This document shows, piece after piece, positions 14,401 to 21,381 of a DNA stretch of 26,255 nucleotides; positions within the stretch are counted from its first letter, which is position 1, and each line of letters starts with the position of its first letter. Source of the DNA: a virus; IMG/VR virus record IMGVR_UViG_3300024520_000433, positions 1 through 26,255 of that record; one strand, written 5' to 3'. The position numbers and the translations under genes are program-made. The notes under the pieces were generated by a model, which made no database searches, had not been told where the DNA came from, and saw only the letters and a list, made by a program, of their open reading frames with translations.

Positions 14401-14862
14401 TCATTCTCTGATACGCCCCTGGAATGTACAGGCACGCATCATGAGATTGTCGTTGTCTGATTGAATAGGGGTTTGGTTGATACGCTTTGTAATGAGATAC
14501 ACCACATGCGGATCACCCACCGCATCCCAATCTTTGACAGAAATACCCTTGTTTTCAAAGACATTCCGAACATCACCGACTAGTTGCATAATTTCTACAC
14601 TATCTTCTTGTCCTGGCCCGGTCTTTATAAAACAATTGACCTGGAAAAACCATGTTTCGCTGCGTTGGGTTTTCCTGGTGTTAAAAGCATTGGTATCGAG
14701 GATATGAGGCTCAAACCATTTGGTGACATTGGTTGTGTCGAAATCCTTACCCTCAAATTTGATATTTCCCGTACTGGTCACATCATAGCCCAATGCAAGA
14801 AATTCAGTTTTAACGTGATTCCAGAACGATATGCGTACATTTTTAAAATCATCCTGTGCCAT
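14401..14862 (-). CDS. Tail terminator/completion-like protein
   Basis: 153 aa with an opening amphipathic helix (DFKNVRISFWNHVKTEFLAL), a strand-rich centre (TWFFQVNCFIKTGPGQEDS) and a closing strand set (HVVYLITKRINQTP, MRACTFQGRIRE). The order helix-strands-helix-strands and its position between a gp10-like gene and the major tail gene fit the tail-terminator (gpU-like) or DUF4128-type family. It overlaps the previous gene by 1 nt. Family assignment is from context and pattern. Confidence 0.65.
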   Translation of the reverse strand: MAQDDFKNVRISFWNHVKTEFLALGYDVTSTGNIKFEGKDFDTTNVTKWFEPHILDTNAFNTRKTQRSETWFFQVNCFIKTGPGQEDSVEIMQLVGDVRNVFENKGISVKDWDAVGDPHVVYLITKRINQTPIQSDNDNLMMRACTFQGRIRE

Positions 14863-15251
14863 TATACCGCTCCTGCCGTTCTTGCGGCATTAAATAGCGC
14901 CGTGGCCCCTTCGCTGGACACAAGGCCGGTGGATACAAGTTCATTAAGCGTAATGCGTACCATACCTTGCGGGGCTTGGCCACTGCGGCCAAATTCCAGA
15001 AAGACGATATATGGTACATTGTTTATGATCTCTGCCATCATTTGGCTTTTGATCTTAGATTGATCTATCTGCCATCCAGCACGAGCGCGTCCCGTATCAA
15101 CTGGTGTCCGTTTCACAATACGGTTGAACGCTTCGAAAATAACGCGCTTCACATATGCTGGCCCTTCCTTGCGTCCTAATTCTTCGGGTAGACGCACAAA
15201 AAAACGCTCTATCTTCGATGTATCGAATTTCATGCCTGTTTTGTTTGCCAT
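14862..15251 (-). CDS. HK97 gp10-like head-tail connector
   Basis: 129 aa. The motif RIVKRTPVDTGRARAGW (about 47-63) is the diagnostic TPVDTG-x-(A/L)-x-x-(G/S)W signature of HK97 gp10-like proteins, followed by NNVPYIVFLEFGRSGQAPQG, the equally typical YxxxLEFG segment. Proteins of this family act at the head-tail junction or in tail completion. The start abuts the preceding gene's stop (1-nt overlap). One of the most secure small-gene calls in the window. Confidence 0.88.
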   Translation of the reverse strand: MANKTGMKFDTSKIERFFVRLPEELGRKEGPAYVKRVIFEAFNRIVKRTPVDTGRARAGWQIDQSKIKSQMMAEIINNVPYIVFLEFGRSGQAPQGMVRITLNELVSTGLVSSEGATALFNAARTAGAV

Positions 15252-15493
15252 TACAAAAGCCTTACACTAAACACATATATAGCATTGATAGGATCTTCCT
15301 TAATACCCGTTATAAGCCATGTGTCCGATCCATCAACGATCCAGTCGTTTTCTTTAGGTGTGATGCTGTTATCCGACATCTCAAGGAAGGGTACAAGTAT
15401 CACAGAATCCGTTGAGGATGCACCATTCACAGCATCGGGGTTGTTCCTGGTCTGTATGCTGCCTTTAATGGTGGATGTTGTCGATGTTGCCAT
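15251..15493 (-). CDS. Small head-tail connector (stopper-like), 80 aa
   Basis: 80 aa: after a Ser/Thr-rich start it has VILVPFLEMSDNSITPKENDWIVDGSDTWLITGIKEDPINAIYVFSVRL, a compact beta-barrel-like pattern in which 'W.V.....T.L...I..D' recalls head-closure or stopper proteins of siphoviruses. It lies where stopper genes usually sit, before the gp10-like gene, and overlaps both neighbours by 1 nt. The role is inferred from position and pattern; no close family is recognised. Confidence 0.65.
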   Translation of the reverse strand: MATSTTSTIKGSIQTRNNPDAVNGASSTDSVILVPFLEMSDNSITPKENDWIVDGSDTWLITGIKEDPINAIYVFSVRLL

Positions 15494-15702
15494 CAGATAC
15501 CACCTATCCAGTGTGAATTATCCGCATCATCGAATTGCAGGCCGCCAGGTGTTCCGGCAGCTACGCCCGTAAATTCCCCTGTTTCAGGATCATAGACTTG
15601 TGTTGCGTCTATGCTGTGATACGTCAGGTTTTTTGTGATCCCGTCCATATCACAGACAAAGACATCCTGGATCAACTCTTGAACATCGGTCTTTATGCTC
15701 AT
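15493..15702 (-). CDS. Small connector-region protein, 69 aa, copy B of a duplicated pair
   Basis: 69 aa. Residues 1-45 resemble the adjacent 49-aa protein: an acidic helix (DVQELIQDVF against EVVQEVF), then LTYHSIDATQVYDPETGEFT against LTYHSVNTAQTYDPETGEFS. This copy continues with a Gly-rich and Asp-rich tail (GVAAGTPGGLQFDDADNSHW). It overlaps the preceding copy by 4 nt (ATGA) and the next gene by 1 nt. No function is known to me; the conserved YDPETGEF motif resembles phage neck-region small proteins. Confidence 0.75.
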   Translation of the reverse strand: MSIKTDVQELIQDVFVCDMDGITKNLTYHSIDATQVYDPETGEFTGVAAGTPGGLQFDDADNSHWIGGI

Positions 15703-15848
15703 GAAAATTCGCCCGTTTCAGGATCATACGTTTGCGCTGTATTCACACTATGATATGTCAATTCCTTGAATATGCCCTCATCGAGTAAATCACCTGAAAA
15801 GACTTCTTGTACGACTTCTTTTATTTCATCGATCACATCTTCCAGCAT
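15699..15848 (-). CDS. Small connector-region protein, 49 aa, copy A of a duplicated pair
   Basis: A 50-codon frame from ATG 15848-15846 to TGA 15701-15699: MLEDVIDEIKEVVQEVFSGD, LLDEGIFKELTYHSVNTAQT, YDPETGEFS. It ends exactly where copy B goes on into its Gly-rich tail, so it looks like a shortened tandem duplicate. It starts 2 nt after the DnaT-like adaptor gene's stop, and its TGA overlaps the ATG of copy B. Coding support comes from tight packing and from homology with copy B. Confidence 0.75.
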   Translation of the reverse strand: MLEDVIDEIKEVVQEVFSGDLLDEGIFKELTYHSVNTAQTYDPETGEFS

Positions 15849-15850
15849 GG

Positions 15851-16375
15851 TTACACCCTCACAGCTTCACGGCGTGCCGTACCTTCAATAATCGTGCCAT
15901 ACGGGTGTATATACGCCTGTACAGATTTCAACAGTACCCGACGTTGTCGCCCATTGACATCGAAGGTTATATCTACATCACCCGTTTTGAGCCTACTTAT
16001 ACCACGTGTAGGCTCTTTTGTCAGGTCTTTTGCCAACAGTTGCCGGGCCAACTCGGTGGTGGCTTCTATAAGGAATTGCGGTATAGTAGCACCATCGACC
16101 GTTTCACCGTCCGGCGTTGACACATTGGTCCTGGGCCAGCGCAGCCGCTGTGCTGTCGTGGCCTTGTCACCCTTCCAGTCAACCCACGTATCGAGCAACC
16201 GCGTGGCCCACATAAGCAGATCTTCTTTTATTTCGGCCGTAGTCCCTGCTGCATCCCAGTTGGTCGTGTATGTTGTGGGTATGCCGTCAAGATAGTCATC
16301 GGCTTCCGCTACGGAAGCGTAACTATTTGACGTTGCCCCTAAAGCCGTCTCGACTAATGAACCGTATAGAGCCAT
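15851..16375 (-). CDS. Head-tail adaptor, DnaT-like family
   Basis: 174 aa. It shows the pattern of the phage adaptor family often annotated as DnaT-like: SYASVAEADDYLDG near residue 18, KEDLLMWATRLLDTWVDWKGDKA (about 50-72), QRLRWPRTNV (about 75-85), and FLIEATTELARQLLAKDL. These adaptors bind the portal and receive the tail. The C-terminal part (RQRRVLLKSVQAYIHPYGTI) is beta-rich. The gene follows the 143-aa unknown by 3 nt and precedes the small duplicated genes. Confidence 0.82.
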   Translation of the reverse strand: MALYGSLVETALGATSNSYASVAEADDYLDGIPTTYTTNWDAAGTTAEIKEDLLMWATRLLDTWVDWKGDKATTAQRLRWPRTNVSTPDGETVDGATIPQFLIEATTELARQLLAKDLTKEPTRGISRLKTGDVDITFDVNGRQRRVLLKSVQAYIHPYGTIIEGTARREAVRV

Positions 16376-16378
16376 ATA

Positions 16379-16810
16379 TTATTCTCCTAACGCTTCATCA
16401 TATGCCCGTATAGCAGTAACACGCTTCCGGCCTTTTTTCTCACGGTCCCTTGCGATACGCAACGCCTCATGACTATAATTCTCCACAGCCTGTTCTAATT
16501 CCTTCACAGCCAAGGCGAGTAATTCAAGAGCCTCTTGTTCATGGTCGTCTGTGAATGGCTCTTCCGGTTCAGGCGGTGATGGTACAGCCGGAGCCGTGAT
16601 AACTGCGGCTCCGGCTGCCACGTAGGTATTGCGTATGACCGTATATCGTGAATTGACGTAAACGAGATCCGCTTTGTCGAAGGCATCGGCTTTGAAATAC
16701 TTCGGGTTGCCCTCTTTTATCGTGGCATCCGGGTATTTCACATCTGCCTCTGCCCTACATGCATCCACAAAGGTGGTGTCATCGTTACGCCGATAAATGA
16801 TAATAGTCAT
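16379..16810 (-). CDS. Hypothetical protein after the capsid gene, 143 aa
   Basis: The first 65 residues are a small alpha/beta region (MTIIIYRRNDDTTFVDACR, YFKADAFDKADLVYVNSRYT). A Pro/Ala/Glu hinge (ITAPAVPSPPEPEEPF) leads to a long charged helix (LLALAVKELEQAVENY, ALRIARDREKKGRKR). It lies between the major capsid gene (11 nt away) and the adaptor gene. It could be a head-decoration, neck or Ig-like replacement protein; nothing decides between these. Function is unknown. Confidence 0.7.
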   Translation of the reverse strand: MTIIIYRRNDDTTFVDACRAEADVKYPDATIKEGNPKYFKADAFDKADLVYVNSRYTVIRNTYVAAGAAVITAPAVPSPPEPEEPFTDDHEQEALELLALAVKELEQAVENYSHEALRIARDREKKGRKRVTAIRAYDEALGE

Positions 16811-16821
16811 AAAGTGCCTTC

Positions 16822-17790
16822 CTACTGTGTACGGATGTGAACGCCAGGTAGATTTTTATCATCCGCTGAGATCTGATCCCAATTGGTACTTGTACCCAAT
16901 GTGGCGTCAGTCGGAGCGGCTCCACCGTTCGTCTCATCCCAGGTCATACCCTTGAGTGACAAGAAAAAGTCATATTCTGCCTGGTAGAACATGGTGATGT
17001 TCTCTCCGCCCTCTTTGAGACCACTAAGAACTTTAGGCGGTTTAGCAAGCTGGCATGTGACTGCATTCTCGACAAGGCCCAGTGTGACATATTCATCCGT
17101 GGTCTTGTCTCTGAATAGTGCCGCAGCATCGCGTTGTAATATGTTACGACCCAGGGCAGCATTATCACCATTAAGGATAACCAGACTGGCAGGTCCATCA
17201 ATGGCATTTGTAATATGATCGCTCATCAGGTCATGAGCAGCCTTCGAATGCATGATCCAGTGTCTAATAAGACTGGCAGCATCGCCCATCTTACTAAGAC
17301 CTGTCACCAGATCCTCAATACTTATTGTGGCCGCAGCGTCTGGATGCTCTTGAGAAGCCTGACCGTCAAGAGCCGCTTCCACAGCGAGAATAGCCGTATC
17401 AAGCATATCCTGCATCTGCGCTGCTGCAAGCTGTGTGCCGATGGCAAAGTTGAACTCATTTTCTGTCATGCCGATCAGATTAAACGAATCAAGCGTATTT
17501 TCGACGAGATCCAACTTGCGAGTTACACGTACTTTCGACTGACGAATCTCAGCGAGAGGCGATGCCGTCTGCGCTGACGTACTGGTAGGATCGCGATGGG
17601 AAATCAGCGTTGCGATTTCACTAAAATAGTTTTCTCGCAGATAATCACCCATGCCATCCTCAGTGATAAAACGAATGGTATTACTGGTCGCACCGTTAAA
17701 ACCGTCCACAGTACCAGCGACGACCTCCGTCCATCCAGCATGTACAAATTCGTTTTCTATCTGTACATTTGCCTTTGTACCTACAGCCAT
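16822..17790 (-). CDS. Major capsid protein
   Basis: 322 aa. It follows the scaffold gene directly (13 nt) and shows the HK97-type flow: an N-arm, an E-loop region with TRKLDLVENTLDSFNLIGMTENEFNFAIG, a long helix (LAAAQMQDMLDTAILAVEAAL), IRHWIMHSKAAHDLMSD (P-domain turn), and LSGLKEGGENITMFYQAEYDFFLSLKGMTWD near the end. 'WIMHSKAAHDLM' is a frequent capsid motif. GAGAGGG lies 7 nt upstream of the ATG. No protease gene is seen, so the scaffold may not be cleaved by a phage protease. Confidence 0.87.
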   Translation of the reverse strand: MAVGTKANVQIENEFVHAGWTEVVAGTVDGFNGATSNTIRFITEDGMGDYLRENYFSEIATLISHRDPTSTSAQTASPLAEIRQSKVRVTRKLDLVENTLDSFNLIGMTENEFNFAIGTQLAAAQMQDMLDTAILAVEAALDGQASQEHPDAAATISIEDLVTGLSKMGDAASLIRHWIMHSKAAHDLMSDHITNAIDGPASLVILNGDNAALGRNILQRDAAALFRDKTTDEYVTLGLVENAVTCQLAKPPKVLSGLKEGGENITMFYQAEYDFFLSLKGMTWDETNGGAAPTDATLGTSTNWDQISADDKNLPGVHIRTQ

Positions 17791-17803
17791 GATTTAACCC
17801 TCT

Positions 17804-18541
17804 CTATTCAGGAAGTTTCAAAAACGCTTCCCTGCCATGTTCTTCCACATAAGCAGTCTTCTCTTGTATTGACATTTCAGACCGCTTACTATTGGTTGTC
17901 AACTTGCCATTAGTACCACTACCATGTGATGCACCGCCGCCCGAAGACGATTTAAACAGATGAGGTGCATTTTCTCGTAGTGTGCTCATCCATTCGCCCA
18001 TATCGATCGGGTTACCATCCTTACCACCGACAGCGATTCCCTCCGGCGTCAATGCTACCGGTTTCCCTTCTCGTAGTTGCCAGACATTCGATGCTCTGGA
18101 CGTAATATCCGTCAACGCCTTTTCTTCAGCGCCTGCATCGATAGCGGCAGCGGTGAGCTTATCCGTCAACATGTATTTCGTGACCTCGCGGGAAAGATTC
18201 TCTTTTTCCTGTTGCAGTGTGGAAACCTGATCTTTTAAAGGTTTTGCACGTTCTTCGTACAGATCCTCGAACTTACCGGCATCAATGAGCTTCTTTTCTT
18301 TTAATGCCTGTTCATTGTCCTTATATTTCTTGAACTCATCAAGATCGACTCCCTCGAACTCTTTGAGCTTGTCCACAGCTTCATTAGCCCTGGCACGTTC
18401 TTTTTCTATTCCCGACTTCAATCCGCTTGTATCCTCTTTGACATTGCTATCAAGAACAAACTTCCCGTCTGTCTCGGTATACAACGCATGGTATTTTTCA
18501 TCTACACCATCAAGAGTGGCTGTTTCATGTGGTAATGCCAT
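17804..18541 (-). CDS. Capsid scaffolding protein
   Basis: 245 aa, very charged and helical: GIEKERARANEAVDKLKEFE, DLDEFKKYKDNEQALKEKKL, AGKFEDLYEERAKPLKDQVS, LQQEKENLSREVTKYMLTDKL. These are signature segments of siphovirus scaffold proteins. A Gly/Ser linker (SSSGGGASHGSGTNG) precedes a C-terminal helical domain (SEMSIQEKTAYVEEHGREAFLKLPE) of the kind that binds the capsid subunit. AAAGGAA lies 7 nt before the ATG. The gene begins a transcriptional or translational unit after the structured leader at 18542-18787. Confidence 0.88.
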   Translation of the reverse strand: MALPHETATLDGVDEKYHALYTETDGKFVLDSNVKEDTSGLKSGIEKERARANEAVDKLKEFEGVDLDEFKKYKDNEQALKEKKLIDAGKFEDLYEERAKPLKDQVSTLQQEKENLSREVTKYMLTDKLTAAAIDAGAEEKALTDITSRASNVWQLREGKPVALTPEGIAVGGKDGNPIDMGEWMSTLRENAPHLFKSSSGGGASHGSGTNGKLTTNSKRSEMSIQEKTAYVEEHGREAFLKLPE

Positions 18542-18787
18542 TTTTTCATTTCCTTTCTACGCTTCCCGCGCAACCACCTTCCCGGTGGATTTTTAAAACC
18601 CCACAAAAAAACGGCTGTAAGAGGATAAGCTCTTATCAGCCGTTTCTATTGTGGGAACATGCAAGCCCGGTGCCCCAGGTCATTGCTTATTCCGTTATTT
18701 GATTGTCACAGGCTTCCCGCCTGTCATTTATTAAACCTTTCACATAAATTCACAGTTTACACCTTCATCCCTGTCTTTCATTTCCAT
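18542..18787 (-). other. Structured non-coding leader between the glycosyltransferase and scaffold genes
   Basis: No gene is supported in these 246 nt. Read on the minus strand it holds, in order, a hairpin ACAGGC-GGGAA-GCCTGT (18708-18724), a hairpin CCTGG-GGCA-CCGGG (18666-18679), a long terminator-like hairpin (18600-18655), a hairpin CCACC-GGGAA-GGTGG (18574-18588), a short stem with the same GGGAA loop (18558-18572), then the scaffold ribosome binding site. No clear -35/-10 pair is visible. It is the longest gap between genes in the late block. Confidence 0.65.
18604..18645 (-). terminator. Intrinsic terminator-like hairpin before the scaffold gene
   Basis: On the minus strand, AAACGGCTGATAAGAG pairs with CTCTTACAGCCGTTT (15 bp with one bulged base) around the loop CTTATC, and seven T follow the G/C part. 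This fits a Rho-independent terminator for the packaging and glycosyl/methyl unit. An additional outer stem (CCCACAA with TTGTGGG, 18600-18606 and 18649-18655) would enclose part of the U run and could weaken termination. Confidence 0.75.
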
Positions 18788-19435
18788 TCAACCAGCCTTC
18801 TTCTTTGCCCCCGTATATGGGAACGCTTTTATATGATACGGATTCTGATGTTCTGTCACCTTGCCATTGTTAAACGGCGTTATAATATGCTCTACACGTC
18901 CAATATTAACAATTTCAGCCTTCGGGTCAAGTTTTTGTACCGTTTGCCAGAAAAAGGCATCGCTGTGATGTCCGCTTGCAGAACGCCCCCTATCGATCAC
19001 TTCGGAACCATCCGCAGAGAGAACAAAATTCCACGATTGGAAAACAGGCTTGGGAAGACGCTGCAAAATGGTCAATGGTATTTTGGTGAATACATTCCCT
19101 GTCCACAGTAAGTCGCCAGTATGCTTATTGTACCGGACGTTTATCGTTCCATAACGTTCAACCGCTTCTGCAAACTGTATGGTTGCTGTTCCATCACCAT
19201 TTATTCCATCCCATTGGATTTTATGCCACAAATCAATTGGGACTCGGATATCATCCTCTATCAGTAAGAGTGCCTGATTTTCTTCCAGAGCTTTATTAAC
19301 CGCTTCATTCTTTGCATCAATTAATTTCTTGCCACAGATAGGATAAAACAAATTGTGTCCGGCCTGTGCTTGTTCCATAGCTTCATATACCAATTGTACC
19401 GGGGCCATACCACGGCTAATATATCCCACTACCAT
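18788..19435 (-). CDS. Second glycosyltransferase (GT-A-like), 215 aa
   Basis: 215 aa, starting VVGYISRGMAPVQLVYEAME, with DAKNEAVNKALEENQALLLIEDDIRVP (about 41-67). Here a hydrophobic strand ends in the EDD of a GT-A metal-binding motif, the place of DxD in nucleotide-sugar transferases. Later GTINVRYNKHTGDLLWTGN and a His-rich stretch (SASGHHSDAFFW) fit the acceptor half; the last part, HIITPFNNGKVTEHQNPYH, is like a C-terminal metal or substrate loop. The gene overlaps the GT2 gene by 7 nt, so the pair is coupled. The sugar and acceptor are unknown. Confidence 0.7.
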   Translation of the reverse strand: MVVGYISRGMAPVQLVYEAMEQAQAGHNLFYPICGKKLIDAKNEAVNKALEENQALLLIEDDIRVPIDLWHKIQWDGINGDGTATIQFAEAVERYGTINVRYNKHTGDLLWTGNVFTKIPLTILQRLPKPVFQSWNFVLSADGSEVIDRGRSASGHHSDAFFWQTVQKLDPKAEIVNIGRVEHIITPFNNGKVTEHQNPYHIKAFPYTGAKKKAG

Positions 19436-20193
19436 ACCCGTTCCCCGTATTTCGCTCGTAGCACACCCATTGACTGCTGTTGCATGGCCGCAATCTCTTT
19501 ATCGCTGTAAAGCGCCTTAAACGTTGTCCTATGCTTATGCTCTACGAAAGCATCCAAGCATATGAGCCGTTTGTACCCGGCTGCATGTATACGTTCGTTA
19601 TAGTCGTCATCTTCCCCGAAGCCTTCGCCCATTTCCTCAGACAGGTACCCGATTTTCTGTATACATTCACGGGTGATCATCGTGCAGAAAAATGCCGGGT
19701 GTTCTTCTCGCTCCAATACTCGAGGAGTTGTTACTACAGGCATATATTCCTCGTTGTCTTCTTGTGCTTCTGTTATCCAACCTCTTTTTGCTAGCCGCGT
19801 GGGTCTCTGCCATCCAGACGTGGAAACAGTACTTGCAAGCATAGAATTAGGTGTATTTTCAATGGCTTCTCGCATAGTATCGAATACATCGGATCTCAAT
19901 ATAACGTCATTGTTAAGGAAAATAACATAAGGCGCTACTGAATTAGCTATACCCAGGTTGGTAGCCTTGGGGAAACCCCAATTTTCAGGATTGAATATGA
20001 TGAAATGCATCATGCCTGTGGTATAGATATGTCCCATAATATCGCTGGTATGATCCGGTAAAGACCCGTTATCTATCCATATCAAACGCATCTTATCGAC
20101 TTCCCGCATCTCCGACAATGACGTGATAGCTTGCTTTGTTTCATCGGTCTGGTTGTACGTTGGCATTATCACATCATATAAGGGCTTATCCAA
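19429..20193 (-). CDS. GT2-family glycosyltransferase
   Basis: 254 aa with the GT-A order of family 2: DVIMPTYNQTDETKQAITSL (7-26), IWIDNGS (38-44), NPENWGFPKATNLGI (68-82), FLNNDVIL (92-99) with the metal-binding NND, FFCTMITRECIQKIG (168-182), GEGFGEDDDYNERIHAAGYK (189-208) with the catalytic ED region, and VEHKHRTTF (217-225), the family C-terminal His motif. Such enzymes move a nucleotide-activated sugar to another sugar, protein or DNA. It lies in the accessory cassette between head genes, so virion or host-surface glycosylation are both possible. Confidence 0.87.
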   Translation of the reverse strand: MDKPLYDVIMPTYNQTDETKQAITSLSEMREVDKMRLIWIDNGSLPDHTSDIMGHIYTTGMMHFIIFNPENWGFPKATNLGIANSVAPYVIFLNNDVILRSDVFDTMREAIENTPNSMLASTVSTSGWQRPTRLAKRGWITEAQEDNEEYMPVVTTPRVLEREEHPAFFCTMITRECIQKIGYLSEEMGEGFGEDDDYNERIHAAGYKRLICLDAFVEHKHRTTFKALYSDKEIAAMQQQSMGVLRAKYGERVW

Positions 20194-20671
20194 TGTTTTC
20201 CCATCCTATAGTAAAAGCATTAATTATGAGCGTAACAGGATTCATTTTAGGATTTCGCTTTGTGCCATTCCATATACCGATCTGCATAAAAACACCACCA
20301 TCTTCTTTAATATGCACACGACCGGTCCGAAGCATATTCTGTCTATCGATCAAGCACATCATAATACCTATAGGCATCTGGTCATCAAGCACAACATGAA
20401 TATCATTTCCCGTTATCTTAAAATTGACGTGTATCTTGCCCTTTGAATGCTGTTTATGCCATTCAAATTGTGGTTTGTACGGTTTCCACTCCACCTTGAA
20501 ATTACTGATATTGCCGAACGGCACGGGCTTATCATTTACCCATATTGTAGGCGTTTCCTTGGAAATAACGCCCGTCAAACGTTGCGTTATCTTGCCTTGA
20601 ACGGATTTATCCCATTTATGAATCTTTCGGTCGTCTTTACGCTTTATAGATGTGCCTCTTATCTCGATCAT
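20186..20671 (-). CDS. Hypothetical protein in the glycosyl/methyl cassette, 161 aa
   Basis: 161 aa, basic (many K and R) and beta-rich: MIEIRGTSIKRKDDRKIHKW, then TPTIWVNDKPVPFGNISNFKVEWKPYKPQFEW, then GKIHVNFKITGNDIHVVLDDQ, then RVHIKEDGGVFMQIGIWNGT. No signal, membrane helix or recognised enzyme motif. It overlaps the methyltransferase by 4 nt upstream and the GT2 gene by 8 nt downstream, so it is made with them; it may be a carbohydrate-binding or scaffold partner of the enzymes. The assignment is open. Confidence 0.7.
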   Translation of the reverse strand: MIEIRGTSIKRKDDRKIHKWDKSVQGKITQRLTGVISKETPTIWVNDKPVPFGNISNFKVEWKPYKPQFEWHKQHSKGKIHVNFKITGNDIHVVLDDQMPIGIMMCLIDRQNMLRTGRVHIKEDGGVFMQIGIWNGTKRNPKMNPVTLIINAFTIGWENIG

Positions 20672-21381
20672 AGGAGATTGACCTTGAGTAATATCTTTGT
20701 TTGGTCGTTATGGTCTGTCGTTTCACCATCCCATATATATAGAATTTCACCATAAGCGCATAATAGGTCTAATATCATATATTTGCCGAATACAGATCTA
20801 CGCCCACGGTCTTCTATACCTGTTGGGCTATTCGGTGGGTAAAAAAACCATGTCGAATATAACAGGCCATCGCTTGTAGGAGAATTCAGAGCTTTAGACA
20901 TTTGGTCTATATAATTAACGACAGCATCAAAGCTGACAAGATGTGTAAATAGACTTGAAGCGATCACAATATCATATTTTCCAGTATCAGGAAATTCGAT
21001 TTCACACGCTTCATTTTTGCCTGATATGTAGTGTGGATTATATACATCCAAATGCTTAAAACTGAATTCTGGGAACGTTTTAAACAGATCGTTGCAGAAT
21101 TTGACACACTGCGGTATGGCTTCAAGCCCCGTGTATCCTTCTATCCTTCTCTCTGTAAGCGGCGCCGCCCACCGTCCATTTCCAGATCCCACGTCCAGTA
21201 CATTTTTACCCTCGAAATCAACGCCCTGAACCTCAAGCTCTTTTATTAGACTATCGCCAGATTGATATATCATATCATGATTCTCTGGAATATATCCAGC
21301 CTGTGCCATTGATAATAACCGATTCCAAGAATCCGCAGGGGATATACCCATTTCTAATGATGCGGGGTATTCGGTCGTCAT
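20668..21381 (-). CDS. Class I SAM-dependent methyltransferase
   Basis: 237 aa from ATG 21381-21379, which overlaps the upstream stop (ATGA). An upstream in-frame ATG at 21519 would add 46 residues but lies wholly inside the Mu F-like gene, and its extra residues lack order, so I chose the coupled start, with GGAG 8 nt before it. Motif I VLDVGSGNGR (61-70), TGLEAIPQCVKFC (84-96, motif II acid at Glu87) and YDIVIASSLFTHL (136-148) are the Rossmann SAM-binding series. The target cannot be told. Small-molecule, sugar O-methyl or protein methylation are all possible, and the neighbouring glycosyltransferases favour sugar. Confidence 0.8.
   Translation of the reverse strand: MTTEYPASLEMGISPADSWNRLLSMAQAGYIPENHDMIYQSGDSLIKELEVQGVDFEGKNVLDVGSGNGRWAAPLTERRIEGYTGLEAIPQCVKFCNDLFKTFPEFSFKHLDVYNPHYISGKNEACEIEFPDTGKYDIVIASSLFTHLVSFDAVVNYIDQMSKALNSPTSDGLLYSTWFFYPPNSPTGIEDRGRRSVFGKYMILDLLCAYGEILYIWDGETTDHNDQTKILLKVNLL

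Noticed and set aside
18659-19111. 150-aa plus-strand ORF reaching into the scaffold leader
   Set aside because: Antisense to the glycosyltransferase for most of its length and without a start site signal; composition is rich in C, H, F and R.
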